From Cryptomeria japonica (taxonomy: Eukaryota; Streptophyta; Pinopsida; Cupressales; Cupressaceae), in contig NC_081412.1 of the NCBI RefSeq assembly GCF_030272615.1, positions 41,378,291 through 41,442,290 of the forward strand: 64,000 bases of DNA, written 5' to 3'. The translations under genes were made by a program, and so were the position numbers. Below are positions 45,461 to 57,220 of the stretch, in pieces. Within the stretch, counting starts at the first letter, position 1; every line of letters begins with the position of its first letter. The notes under the pieces are model-generated. The model was not told the origin of the DNA and searched no databases. It was given only the letters and a program-made list of their open reading frames with translations.

Positions 45461-45754
45461 AGAGATTGGGGGGTGCTGAGAGGTGGGGGGGGGATGGGTC
45501 CACCTCCTCCAAAGGAAGAACTTGGTACGGCTGGACACATAGGCACGAATGAGTATCCTTACACGTCTTAACTGGATGATGGGACAACGAATGAAGGGCT
45601 CGAGGCTGGTATAGCTTGCAAGCGACGCAATCACATAAACAAGAAATAGCAGAGTAATTGAAGCAGAAGACGTTAGATTGGACAGCTGAGGTAGAGGACA
45701 ACGTACCAAGAGGTAACCGAGATGAGCCATTGAGAAGAAGCCGTTGGTGGAACG

Positions 45755-46014
45755 TCTTGGGATATGAAGCCCAATGGTCACGACCTTTCATCTTCTCCAG
45801 ACTCTTCATTTCAAACCTGATTGTGAATGTATATATAGATGTGTACAATCATGTATTGTAGAGAGTTGTATTTGCATTATTAATTAATAGAAGAACTCCC
45901 TGCGTTTCTGGTGGACGTAGCCACTTAGTGGTGAACCAGGTTAAACTTGTGTTTTGTGATGTTATTAGCTTTTTGTTGTTTTGTATTAATTTCTTTGCTC
46001 ATTTATAACTAACA
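45755..46014 (+). repeat. 5' LTR of the 718-codon element
   Basis: Starts TCTTGGGATATG (a change from the usual TG start may be old, since both LTRs share it) and ends AACTAACA. TATATATAG at 45830-45838 is a good TATA box. Confidence 0.9.
45830..45838 (+). promoter_or_regulatory. TATA box of the 718-codon element LTR
   Basis: TATATATAG, conserved in the 3' LTR, about 220 bp upstream of the start codon at 46051. Confidence 0.6.
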
Positions 46015-46015
46015 A

Positions 46016-46029
46016 TTGGTATCAGAGCT
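46016..46029 (+). other. Primer binding site of the 718-codon element
   Basis: TTGGTATCAGAGCT is complementary to the 3' end of initiator tRNA-Met, one base after the LTR. Confidence 0.9.
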
Positions 46030-46050
46030 ATGGTGAAATGTTGAGTAGAG

Positions 46051-48207
46051 ATGGGATCCGATTGGATAGTTGATCCTGGATCTGGGTGCCCTTACTTTGT
46101 GTTTGATCCCGGAGCTAGGTGCTTTTATGTTATCGACAAAAAGGCTGAAGATTCAGAGGATGAAGCCGATTCAGATGATGAAGTCAAATCAGTCATCGAA
46201 AAATTTCTTGGCAGTCTAGACTCGGAAGAGAGTGATGTCCAAGTGGAGGTTGAAACCAAACAACATTGGTGGGATGGCTGGGAAAAGGAGGACACTTTGT
46301 CTGAAGAAGAAGAGGGCTTGTTGTATTCGCTGTTTGAAGAAGAAGAGACTGGTTTGTTTGCCTTCCAAGATAAGGAAGATGCCTCCCGGGGTGAGGAGGA
46401 TGCAGTCTCAGAACTGGTGAATGAAGATGACCCTGAAGAAGGTGAAGCCTATAGCTCGATAGATTACTTATACGAACAAATTGAGAAACTGCGGGAAGAA
46501 AATTTTATTCTTGCAGAGCGAATATGTCGTATGGAAGATGAAATGGCAGAATTGAAAGAGAAATTTACCAAAGAGTGGGAGTTTTTTATAGAAAAAAGAA
46601 ATGAAGAGCTGAAAAAGGAACTGGCTGCCCTCAATACAATTTTTACCACATTAGACAAAGGTCCAATGAATCCATCATGGGCAGGTTTCAGTTTTGATGA
46701 GGCTACAATGCTAGACGCTTCTATGGATGGCGGGCATGTTGGTGAGAAGGAATCACGGACGATTGACAATATGGGGGAGAATCGATCCTCTGACATTTGT
46801 GTTTTTGATTCTCTAAACATTCCTCGTGGTGTGATCTCTAGTGCCAATGGATTGGAGAAATTGGGTGCAAATAAGGAGCCAAAAGGGGGTGAATATGATT
46901 ACCTCTATTTTTCTCATGTTCTTGTTCATCCTCAGAGGTATGAGTATGGGGATATGGGCAAATTGAACCCTCAAACTAAGGGTACCAAATTGGGGCTACC
47001 AGTGGAGGTAGAGAGAAATGATGGTGGGTCAGATGTGCTACAGGAGTGTGTGGCCGACTTCCTAGAAATGCAAAATCCTCATGAAGCTCACAGCTTCCTT
47101 GAAACGCCAACGTGCGTGAAGAAAGGTCTCAAGAGAGAGATAGGAGGACAAATTGCTTTGCACGGGATGGAGAGAACTGGTCAAAGCCATCGTGAACAAC
47201 AACATTTGAATTTGCAGAAGTTGTGGGAAGCTTTCGGCCTTGGTGAGAGTCCTCAAGAAGGCATAAAGCAGCAGTCCAAGAGTGAGCGAAGAAATCGTGG
47301 GACGAATGTATTAGACCCGAATCCGCTAGAGTACGAGCTATATGACTCTGTCGGTGGGAGGTATGACAATATCTATTGTCTACATGCACATGATTACATT
47401 CTGTGCAAAGCAATTGCCTTGTTTCTTGTGGTGTCTCAGAGTGACTTGGCAGGAGTCGTTGTCGACATGGGCGACGACATGCAGAAGGAAAAGGAATTGG
47501 TTCATTCATCTGTCAGCGGTAGTTGCTATCATAACGAATGTGGAGGGCCAAATTTGCAGAGTGCAATGAACAGTACCCTATTTGGCATACATAACGTTTC
47601 TGCAGAGGAGCTTCAGGGCACTGACACCCCTAGTCTCGACTACGTGTCTTGGCTTAATTCTTTTTCATCTGGATTTCTTCGCTTGGATGATGAGGCATTC
47701 TTTCCAACCAGTGAGGATGGTGAACACTCATCTTTTATGGCGCCATGCACAGATGATGAGCCGGCTCGAGCAAATGAACCGTTGTGTATCAAGGGCGGTG
47801 GCGGCTGGGTAATATTTTGGAGCGGATATTGTGTTCTGGGCTTTCTTGCCACCTGGCTCGAGCGATTGAAGTTGTTATTAAATGCCTGCAATGCTTCCCA
47901 TGTTAGGCATCTGAAATATGAGAGGGGTAGGAATTTGTTTGCAAAGGCCGACTCTCATGAAGTTGATGCAGTTTTTGATGGCGAGAAGCTTTTGCAGGAT
48001 CAAAGTCCTCACGAAGGGGCTGAGGTTTTTGTTTTGGAATCAACAAATGTTTCCCTTCATCGTGGATTAATGTGCATTTTTGTGCCTGCAAGATTAATAG
48101 GCACTGATGTTTTTGACTGTGATATGGCTTGGAGAAGATTAATTCGTACAGTCTATGAGCAAAATCTGGCGAAATTGAAGTCTTTGATGCGCCTGATTGT
48201 GAGGTGA
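46051..48207 (+). CDS. 718-aa protein of unknown function, sole cargo of an LTR element
   Basis: An uninterrupted frame starting 22 bp after the primer site. Residues 1-30 include DPGSGCPYFVFDPGARCFYV. Residues 35-145 are very acidic (EDSEDEADSDDEVK, LSEEEEGLLYSLFEEEE). Residues 148-205 form a likely coiled coil (YEQIEKLREENFILAERICR, MAELKEKFTKEWEFFIEKRN). The middle is hydrophilic with a short hydrophobic stretch near 455 (CKAIALFLVVSQSDLAGVVV). Near 587-608 is GGWVIFWSGYCVLGFLATWL, possibly membrane-associating, and the C-terminus is basic (MAWRRLIRTVYEQNLAKLKS). It has no zinc knuckle and no gag capsid motif. Coiled coil plus acidic domain could serve a Gag-like role or be captured host sequence. 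I do not recognise the family. Confidence 0.7.
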   Translation: MGSDWIVDPGSGCPYFVFDPGARCFYVIDKKAEDSEDEADSDDEVKSVIEKFLGSLDSEESDVQVEVETKQHWWDGWEKEDTLSEEEEGLLYSLFEEEETGLFAFQDKEDASRGEEDAVSELVNEDDPEEGEAYSSIDYLYEQIEKLREENFILAERICRMEDEMAELKEKFTKEWEFFIEKRNEELKKELAALNTIFTTLDKGPMNPSWAGFSFDEATMLDASMDGGHVGEKESRTIDNMGENRSSDICVFDSLNIPRGVISSANGLEKLGANKEPKGGEYDYLYFSHVLVHPQRYEYGDMGKLNPQTKGTKLGLPVEVERNDGGSDVLQECVADFLEMQNPHEAHSFLETPTCVKKGLKREIGGQIALHGMERTGQSHREQQHLNLQKLWEAFGLGESPQEGIKQQSKSERRNRGTNVLDPNPLEYELYDSVGGRYDNIYCLHAHDYILCKAIALFLVVSQSDLAGVVVDMGDDMQKEKELVHSSVSGSCYHNECGGPNLQSAMNSTLFGIHNVSAEELQGTDTPSLDYVSWLNSFSSGFLRLDDEAFFPTSEDGEHSSFMAPCTDDEPARANEPLCIKGGGGWVIFWSGYCVLGFLATWLERLKLLLNACNASHVRHLKYERGRNLFAKADSHEVDAVFDGEKLLQDQSPHEGAEVFVLESTNVSLHRGLMCIFVPARLIGTDVFDCDMAWRRLIRTVYEQNLAKLKSLMRLIVR

Positions 48208-48257
48208 AGAATTGGAAATGCAGGGAATGTTGAGGCATGGCTGTGCCAATTGAGCTT

Positions 48258-48269
48258 CAAGTGGGAGAT
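48258..48269 (+). other. Polypurine tract of the 718-codon element
   Basis: The purine-rich run AAGTGGGAGA directly precedes the 3' LTR start at 48270. Confidence 0.7.
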
Positions 48270-48529
48270 TCTTGGGATATGAAGCCCAATGGTCACGACC
48301 TTTCATCTTCTCCAGACTCTTCATTTCAAACCTGATTGTGAATGTATATATAGACGTGTACAGTCATGTATTGTAGAGAGTTGTATTTGCATTATTAATT
48401 AATAGAAGAACTCCTTGCGTTTCTGGTGGACGTAGCCACTTAGTGGTGAACCAGGTTAAACTTGTGTTTTGTGATGTTATTAGCTTTCTGCTGTTTTGTA
48501 TTAATTTCTTTGCTCATTTATAACTAACA
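48270..48529 (+). repeat. 3' LTR of the 718-codon element
   Basis: Same length as the 5' LTR with five substitutions (about 2%). Followed by GAACG, the right target duplication. Confidence 0.92.
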
Positions 48530-48534
48530 GAACG

Positions 48535-49230
48535 CAGGTTGAGCCATGGAGTTGGGCTTACCCAGAGGCGTGGACGAATCTCCAAGCTCTACGACGATGT
48601 CTGCACAATCCTCAGGAAACTCGACGCAATGCTGCAGTGGGCACGAGAGGATGGGAAGAATCGAAGACCGTGAGAAGTCCCCCTGAGCCGAGTTAATAGA
48701 CGTCTGAGGACAGCGAACATGGTGGACCACAGTTTCAGCTCCAAGCTCAATGACGATGTCTGCCCCATCCTCGGGATACTCAGCGAAATGCTGCATGGGG
48801 CGCGAGCGGTTGGGAGGAGTCGATGATCTTGCGTAGTCCCCTTGAGCCGGGTCAATAGACGTCTGAAGGCAGTGAATGTGGTGGACAGCAGATTCAGAAC
48901 TCTCGACTCCTGACGGATGCACTGAAGTGGACCAGTGTCGGATGGAGAAGGCTTAGGAGACAAGCATGTATCACGAGCGGAAGGGGTTTGGTCAACAGAG
49001 AGGGAAGGAAGGGGCGGAGGGAAAGGAGAGGAGGTAGGAGAGGTCACGCGGAGTTGGAGTTGAATGATGAGGAGTAGAAGAAGGGGGGTAAAAAATGTAG
49101 ACGGTGATGGGGGATGGCTCCCATGGTGCCGACGTTGCAGAGTGTAGAACTTCTTCTTTTGTCTTTTGACACACTCTTCTTGGTGGCCCATAGCCCTGGC
49201 ATGAGAGGTCAAGTCCAAGCGAAGCCACAT
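48535..49230 (-). pseudogene. Penelope-like element N-terminal region with an internal duplication
   Basis: Open frames on the minus strand (49230-48589 and 48922-48524) overlap in different frames. An approximately 160-bp segment occurs twice (about 48560-48720 and 48735-48900: 'gacgatgtctg...atcctc...gacgtctga'). The frame that continues past the LTR insertion reads HHIHCLQTSIDPAQGD and DCADIVVELGDS. This part lies upstream of the RT. The 5' end of the element is near 49260. Confidence 0.65.
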
Positions 49231-49260
49231 ATATGGGCGAAGTGATGAAGCAAGCTTTAG

Positions 49261-50210
49261 ATGAAGAGGCAGAAACCTGGAATTCGAAAAATCTGTAGCC
49301 CTACTTGTGGATTTAATAACTGTTCTGATTTATGTTACTCAGATTTGATTCCTTATTTCAAATAAACTTAAATAATTTATACATACAATATCTTAGATGT
49401 TCAATGCTCAACTTCACATTTTTCAACACACACATAAAACAAATCTCAATCTTTTGACAAAAGGCAGGAACTCTAGCTATATTATAACTCTTGTTATTAC
49501 ATAGCCTTTGTTTTTATCTTTATACTCCACTTGTGAATTCACTGAAGACTCTTTCTGTTTGTAAAATTTTATTAAATGGGAGAGAAAACAAGAAGATAGT
49601 TTTACCAATAATTGCTTAAACGGTCTGCATGCATCTACACCTTGCAATGCCTTCTTATTTGAGACTTCAATAAGTTTGTTGTTCAAGTGTTGATTGTGAT
49701 TATTTGATAAAATAAGTGCACAATAATGGTTGATGAAGATTACAAGGTTTTATACTTTGTTTTCCTTTTTCTTTTTTAATTTTGTCAAATATGGTACATA
49801 GAATTCAGATATCTTTATTCTATTTTTAGATGGTGCAAGATCATTTATAAATATTTATTTTTCTATTCTACAAACATATATCATTATAGACAAACTTCTT
49901 TATTATATATCTTCTTTTAATATTGTCTCAATCTTTAAAAAAAAATTAATTATGATATACTCAATTAAAAGTTTCTTATAAATTATTTTTAAATGTATAT
50001 GTAAATGCAATTACTTGATAATTAATATGAATACATTTCATAATAAAACTATAAAATTATAAACAAAATAATTTCCAAAACACTAAAATACATATTTTTA
50101 AAATATTTTTTATATTAATATAATATTGAAAGATATTAAACCTACAATATAAAAAAAAATTCTTATACAAAAAATTGAACTACTAATTTAATTTTTAGAG
50201 TCTAAAAATA
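49261..50210. other. AT-rich sequence related to the duplicated-unit flank
   Basis: No gene seen. From about 49475 ('cttgttattacatagcc') to 50180 it is related to 54925-55690, the downstream flank of small-gene copy 3. It therefore represents another copy of the unit whose gene part is missing here. Confidence 0.65.
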
Positions 50211-50211
50211 C

Positions 50212-52335
50212 CAGTGGGATTGAAGTCTTCTAAAAATTTACCTTGTAAGTTTTGAACCCATTTGAGATTATATTCCTTAAAATCTTCCAAACTAGTTTGG
50301 CTCCAAGAGCTTTGTTTTGCCATAACTGATTTCTCCATCTAAGAGGGGAAGCCATGACATCTGATATATTAGAAAAGAAGAGAAGACTACCTTGAAAAGA
50401 GTGCTTCTTCCTACCCAAGATAACCATTTTCCTTTCCAAGATGTCATCCTCTTATCCATATTATCTCCAAATCTTATTTGTTCTTGTCCTTTTATCTAAA
50501 GGAAGGTCAAGATAGGAGCAAGGAAGTTGACCAAGTTTGAAGCCAAGAGTATTAAAGATCATTCTTTCCTCGAGGGAGTCAATAAAAAAGGAAAAGATAT
50601 CAGATTTATCCTGATTAACCATTTGACCTAATGCTTGAGAATATTTGTGAAGGATATAATTGAGATGACCAGCTTCTTGGACCTCTCCAACACTAAAAAG
50701 AATAATATCATCAACAAATTATTGGTGAGTGATGGGTGGCATTGAATTAGTAATTCGAATGATTTTTACCAAACCAAACTCTTCATCTTTACAAATGCTT
50801 CTGCCTAAACCTTCTACCATAATGATGAAGAGAAAGGGAGAAATAGGATTGGCTTAACTAATCCCTCTAGAAGAATAAAAACAACCTTTAGGAGTCCCAT
50901 TATTTAGGACATAAAATCTTGGAGTGGGAATGCAAAAAAAGATAAAATTTATCCATTATTTGGAGAAACCAAAAGCTTCTATGCATTTGCAAAGAAATCT
51001 CCAATCTACTTTGTCATAAGCTTTCTTTATATCTAGCTTTACAATCATGCTCATTTGTTTATGGTTTTGAATAGAGTGAATGGCTTCCTCAGCTATGATT
51101 ACCCCATCAAGAATTGATCTACTAGGCAGAAAACTAGTTTGTTCCTCACAGATGATGAAAGGAAGGATTTGCTTCATTTTATTAGCCAAAGCTTTGACAA
51201 AAAAATTATAAACGTATTGCAAAGGGCAATTGGCCTATAGTCCTCTAAGCCCTTTGTGGTCTCCATTTTAGGAATGATAGCAATAAAGGTGTTATTCATT
51301 TCTATCAAAAACCTCCCATAATTTCTAGTCCCTTCAATAGCATCTACTAATTCAAACCCCACAATATGCAATCAATTCTGAAAGAATCTAGCAGGAAAAC
51401 CATCTAGTCTAGTGGCTTTGCCTAGGTGTAATTGATTCAAAGGCTGCTTGATCTCCGTAGCTGAGAACGATGCATTTAACATTTTATTCTGATCTTCAGA
51501 GATCAATTTAGGAATATTTTCTAGTAGAGATGTCTAAGCTTCAAGGTTAGAACCTTTCGAATTGTTTAGAATATTTTGGGAAAAAAGAGATAGTTTGCTT
51601 TGTAATGCCCACCTGATCTTCAATAAGATTACCCTCTCCATTTTTCAATTTGGTATAATTCTATTAATACTTCTTCAAAACTTAATGCTATTGTGAAAGA
51701 AATTTGAATTTTTGTCTCCTACTAACCAGGTTTCTCTGGATTTTTGTCTCCAAGAGATCTCCTCTTTTGTCAATATCTCTTCATGTTTAATTAGAAGATC
51801 CTTCTCTTTTAGAAACTTAGCTTGTTCCATGCCATCTTTTATGACCTCCTCATTCAAAAGTTCAATTTATTTCTCAATGCTTTTCTTAATTGCAAAAATA
51901 TCCTTAAAATGTTTTCTATTCCATATCAATAATTTTGGTTTTAGATATTTCATTTTTTAAACAAAGCAAAAGAGCTTTGATCCTATGAAATGGATTTCCT
52001 TCCACCATACCTCAATTAAATAAAAAAAGTTCTTATCCTTCATCCACATATTTTCAAATTCAAAGGGACAATTATGATGCTTGTTAGCTCTAGGCAAGCT
52101 CAACAAAATTGGAAAGTGATATTACCCAAAATATGGCATAATGGAAGACTTCATGTCCATGGGAAAAGTAGCTAAGTCTCCTATAAAAAAAAATCTATCT
52201 AGTTTCTTAGCAATGTGACTAAAACCCAAAGGTCTATTATTCAAAGTGAAAGTCCCATTCTCTGGTTGAAGGTCTACTGGATTATTTCTAAACACCCAAT
52301 CTCTAAATCAATCTGAGGCTGCAGTTCCTTTTGAA
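50212..52335 (-). mobile_element. Degraded plant L1-type LINE fragment
   Basis: On the minus strand, starting at about 52335: endonuclease tail (FTLNNRPLGFSHIAKKLDRF), linker (KEILTKEEISWRQKSRETWL, 51857-51675) and RT start (IAIIPKMETTKGLEDYRPIA). Palm motif A is IVKLDIKKAYDKVDWRFL near 51060-51010, the catalytic box region reads FVDDIILF near 50705, and post-RT remnants lie at 50439-50230. Many stops. Both ends join sequence of the duplicated unit (50210 on the left, 52336 on the right), and no target duplication was seen. Confidence 0.85.
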
Positions 52336-54060
52336 CATTTAATTATTATTTACCAAATTCATTAAAAATAAAAAATTATTACACATTTTTTAAAGAAATT
52401 AATTTCTACTAATAATTTTTTAAATTATTGATAAATTTTAATAATGAAATGGTAGAGTGATTTTTAGAAATGTTTCTTTTATTTTTATTATATATTTTAG
52501 TTAATTATTTAGTTTCTAAATAGTAAGTAGTATTTATACATCTATTAAAAAAATATAAGATTGATGAGAACATATATTTGTTTTTATATGGTGTTTATTT
52601 TTTACATAGTGTGTTTATAATTTAATATTAATATTTTGACATGTACATGGTTATCAAATTCACTATAAAAAGGTAAGAGTTTTTGTTACTTGATTACACT
52701 CCACCCTTTTTCACCATTGTAGAATTTCTCTTGAAATTAATCAAACTCTTAAATCAATCCAATCTAAAAAATTTCTAATAGGTCATTAGACCAAATGTTT
52801 GGTGGTCAAAGTCAATGTCACACATCTCATCTAACTAGATATTTCTTGAGTTGGTAGTAGAAAATAAATCAAATCTTATATCAATTCAATTGAGGGATAT
52901 TTATGTATAATATATCAATGCATTCAAGAGATATTTATCGATATTTATTTTTTTCATTATTGACTTTTCTCTAATCTATGAGCCTTCCAAAATCATTCTA
53001 AATTTTCACTATGTAGTATCTAATTTTTTGGAGGTTGCTTTGTGTATCACCTTTATTGTCAATCAATTATTTCTTCATGATTACAAGAGGTATACCATCT
53101 ATGTTTTATGGATCATGAGGTGACAAGGGTAGTCAATGTGTGGATGAAAGTGAATTCTACTAATTTATTCATTGATGCAAAAAAATCCATAATTTTATAT
53201 TAGAAATTTTATTTGAAATGCACCTTAAGATTAAATATCTATTATTAAAAAAATTACATAAAAAAAAAAATCATATAAAAAATGAGTTTCATACAACTCT
53301 ATTATAATATTTTATTAGTAAATAATTTAAATAAAATGCTATTTTTTTAATTAAGTGAAGACTATCTCCCCATCTATGAGATTTTTGAAATTTGAATTAT
53401 ATCATCTATTACCATAGTTGCTTAGAGTATGAGATGTGTACAAATTGATAGTCCCTAATATGGTAAAGAAAAAGGAGAAATCAAAGTATTTGACTACCAA
53501 GTTTACAAAGTGGCACGTGAAGAAAGAGGCGATGAGAGAAAGAATGAAATATTTAATGGAATCCACATTTCAAAAAATGCATATGGACAAGAAGGTTAAA
53601 AAGAAAGTGAATTAGTTCACATCCAATTTGGAATATCAAGCTAGTTTGATTTAATCTTCCTTACCAATGCCACCTCTTAAATTAATCAATGTAATATAGA
53701 TAATGATATAAGACTTTCTAGTGAGAGTAATGACATTGTAAAGACAATTAAGTTATGAACACATAACTTACTATCATTAGGATAATTTCATGAAGCACTT
53801 TTTCTATATTAGAAAGTCTATGAGTTAAATTATTCAAAGGATCTACTAAAAGTGTAATATTGATGATAATTTCAAAATATTGTATTAGAACTACTTCAAA
53901 TTAAGATGACAAAGATAGATTTCGATGCATTGGTAGTCCAGGGAAGCTTAGATGGATTTGATCTTGGCTTACATATTGAATGACATGAGATTGTAAAATT
54001 AAATGTTTTTGCTTAATATATTGAATGACATGAGCTTGAAACTCCCTCCTTGGATAGTGG
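52336..54060 (+). repeat. Duplicated locus unit, copy 3
   Basis: 52336-53390 is related to 57430-58400 ('cattacacattttt', 'gacatgtacatggttatcaaattcac', 'ctagatattccttgag'). 53398-54030 is related to 38490-39110 and 58945-59560. It leads straight into small-gene copy 3. Non-coding. Confidence 0.85.
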
Positions 54061-54396
54061 TTTAATTGCTATTATTTTTTTGATGTGTTTTAGGCTTTGC
54101 TTTGACTACACGTTGGGGGTCCTCATGATACTAATTTTTTGCTTTTAAGGGAGCGAAGAAAGCTGAAGACGACAAACGTGTACTAAACTGGTCTACGGCC
54201 GCCGCAATAGAACCGTGAGAAATCCCACGTGACATTATCCCCGTGAGAAATCGAATTCAAAGTTTGTGTATTCAAGTCAAGCCCACGTTTAATATCCGTT
54301 TGAATTGTTTGGTTATAACTGAACCCACCGAAGCAATACAATACATCAATGCTTGTGTGTTTTTGGCGAAAGGAAAGGAGAATTAAAGAATCTGCA

Positions 54397-54800
54397 ATGG
54401 CAGAAAGGTGGTCTATGAACGCAACTCTGATTCTCCTTCTGGTGCTCATGTCTCTGCTTCATTACAGTGCGGCTCAAGAGGAGGAGGCCCGGTGCAGATA
54501 CAGTTATAAGATGGAGAGTAGTAATAAAGGGAACAAACATTTGAAATGGGCAATACTAGGCCAGCGTTCCACAGGAAGGCCTTCAATAATCCACTGGTTA
54601 TTGCGACTTCAGGGTTCTATGTGGGTGTCGCACTATTTTGGGTGGGGCCTTCGCGTATCTGTCGTTGAAATACGTCAAGATCTTCTCCGACTCCATGGAT
54701 TACTTTGGGGAATATGACATAATGTCGCGTCCCAGGATTCGATCGCGGAACCATGGATCGATGGGGACTTGTCTCACAGTTAATACATGGAACTTTTTGT
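54397..54800 (+). pseudogene. Small membrane-protein gene, broken copy 3
   Basis: Starts MAERWSMNATLILLLVLMSL, with signal peptide and Cys-containing segment (EEARCRYSYKM) like copy 1. A one-base deletion near 54540 shifts the frame, and further 3-bp and 2-bp differences near 54556 and 54645 follow. The TM and tail codons (VSHYFGWGL in the wrong frame; FGEYDIMSR-type codons near 54700) are still visible in other frames. Not expected to give the copy-1 protein. Confidence 0.8.
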
Positions 54801-57220
54801 AAACGTACTTGTAAATATTATCTGTTTTGCACACATCCCGACTGAGGGAGAAACAAGGAATCGTGTAATATTTATACTGTTAATTGATATTACAAATTGA
54901 TTTTATATACCTTCCTTCCTTCCTTTATTATTACATAGCCTTCGTTTTTACCTTGTCTGAACACTCTTTCTCATTCGTAAGGTTTTTTTTATTAAATGGG
55001 AGAGAAAACAGGAAGACAGTTTTACCAAGAATTGCTTAAAAGATGCTCAAACGGTATGCATGCATTCCACATCTACACCTTTCAATGCCTGCTTATTTGA
55101 GACTTCAATTAAGTTTTTTGTTCAAGTGTTAATTGTCATTATTTGATGAAATAAATGTACAATAATAGTTGATGAAGAAGTTATAGGCTTCTAAATTTTA
55201 AGTTTTGTGTTTTATAAAAAACTAATTATCATTGTGTCAAATATGGGAACATAAAATTAAAACTCTTTTTTATTATCTTTATTTTATTTTTAGGTGGTAG
55301 GCTTAAATATCTCTTATTAAAACATAATATAAATTAAAGTAAAAAAGTGTTATCTAGATATAATTTTTTCTATTCTACAAACATATATTATTTAAACAAA
55401 CTTCTTTGTTATGCACCATCTTTTTATATCACCTCCATCTTTTAATTAAAACTTAATTGTAAAGTATTCATTTTTGTTTTATAAATTATTTTTAAATGCA
55501 TCTATTAGTGCAAGTGCAGTTGCTTGTAAATTAATATGAATACACTTCACAATAAAATTATTAAATTATAAACAAAATAATATCCAAAACAAAGAAATAT
55601 ATATTTCTAAAAATATTTATTGTATTAAAATAATATTAAAAACTATAAAAAGTTATAAAACCTAGAATATATAAAAAAATCTTATACCAAATTAATTCCA
55701 TATAACTTCTCTATTATTTTTATTAATATTTATTTATAATTAGATACATAAATTCTGTTTAATTTTTTATTAATTTTTTAATCATTTAAAAATTCTAATA
55801 TGAAATGATTTGCATATGTAAAAGAATAAGATAGAATAGAAAATTACTTTAAAATCTATATTTTAGTCTTTAACATATTCTAAAATTATAATTAGTCATT
55901 GTCGATTTATTATTTAATTTAATTTAATTTACTCGTACTGGATAGTAATTTGTTTATAAATTTAATATATTACAATTTATTATAATTTAGAATTACTTGT
56001 AAGCTTTAAAAATATTGTATTGATTTGATTAATAATTTTTAATCTAATAATACTTAATCTCACACAAAAATAGAATTGTATTTAAAATATTTAATTTAAA
56101 AAAAAAACATTTATTATTAATGCCAAATTTTTAAATTGATTTTAAAACATTAATAATTCTAACCTTAAATTATTTTAATACTTAATTATAATTTAATTCT
56201 AGCCTAAGGTGCATACAAGAAGTTCCACAAGAAATGAAATAACCAATTGAAAAAGAAAAAACATAATTATATTTAAGTTATTAGACACAATACAATATTT
56301 AAAGATCTAATCTAAATACTATGAGAACATACCCTAAATAACTACATAATACATCAGTCAAGATATGAGAAGACTTAGGATTAGGATTTGGATTGTGATT
56401 CAATTAATGTTAATTTCTTTTTTTGTAATCTATTAATTATATTTTTTAGGTACATTTTTATTAATATTTCAATTCTAATAAATTTTAAAAAATATTTTTA
56501 TATTTTATTTAATTATTTTTTAATTTAAAATGTTTATTATTTATTATTAGTATTTGAATGTTCATATATTTTGACTTTGCATTTAGTTTATTCTATTTTA
56601 ATTATTAATTTAAATGTAAGTTTGAAATCTATTTTTAATTATTTATGTCTTTTATGAAATTACACATAACAATTAAAATTTATTAGAAATAAAATTAATT
56701 TATAATTTATCTTACACACTGAATAGTTGTATCCAAAATACACAAAATTTATTTTTAAATGGCCCACTAATTTATCTTACACACTGAATAGTTGTATGCA
56801 AAATACACAAAAAATTCCCTAATTGACCTTCCACACTTCTTTGCCATACCCATTGAACACCAAAGTGCGATTGTTAGTTTATTTATTATTCTATTGGTTG
56901 TTTTGGTGAATAATAGGGTTTGATTTTTTTTTTCTTTTTAACAATTTCAAGTAGAAACTCAACTCTATTAATAATGTTTGGTTACTTTTTCAACTCTATT
57001 AATAATAATGTTTGATTATTTTTTGAACTCTATTAATAATAACCATTATTAGTATATGTTCCTTGAGTTCGCAAGAAAATGGAGTTTCAATTGTATTAAT
57101 GCTAATGTTTGGTTATTTTTTCCATGCCATTAATAATCCCTATAAATGCATGTTCTTTGAGTTGACATAACAATTAAACTAGTATAAATATCTTAAATAC
57201 ATCCATCTTAAGAAATTTCT
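54801..57220. other. AT-rich non-coding flank
   Basis: No gene seen. 54801-55700 matches 49475-50190 in part. 56700-56810 has a short tandem duplication ('tttatcttacacactgaatagttgta'), and 56940-57140 has four related 'aactctattaataat' words. The rest is low-complexity A/T. Confidence 0.6.

Larger units (their letters stand above)
45755..48529 (+). mobile_element. Non-autonomous LTR element with a 718-codon cargo frame
   Basis: Two 260-bp LTRs (45755-46014 and 48270-48529) differ at five positions and are flanked by GAACG (45750-45754 and 48530-48534). An initiator-tRNA-Met primer site TTGGTATCAGAGCT lies at 46016-46029, and a purine-rich AAGTGGGAGA before the 3' LTR. There is no gag, protease, integrase or RT. 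The 2.25-kb interior is nearly filled by a single open frame. It lies within the N-terminal region of the Penelope-like element, so it inserted later. It would need the enzymes of another element to move. Confidence 0.92.
42380..49260 (-). mobile_element. Penelope-like element with GIY-YIG domain, interrupted
   Basis: Minus-strand order is N-terminal region (49230-48535, then 45754-45400), reverse transcriptase (45400-43980), GIY-YIG endonuclease (43689-43440), then a 3' region with microsatellites and a hammerhead-like motif (43430-42380). RT-linked GIY-YIG is specific to Penelope-like elements. Such elements are known in conifers, where transfer from arthropods has been proposed. Stops and frameshifts and a nested LTR element (45755-48529, GAACG duplication) make it inactive. 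The outer ends are approximate because no flanking duplication was found. Confidence 0.85.

Noticed and set aside
44461..45546. Considered as a proline-rich host gene
   Set aside because: Its C-terminal two thirds carry Penelope-like RT motifs; the Pro/Ser-rich start comes from a duplicated segment of the same element.
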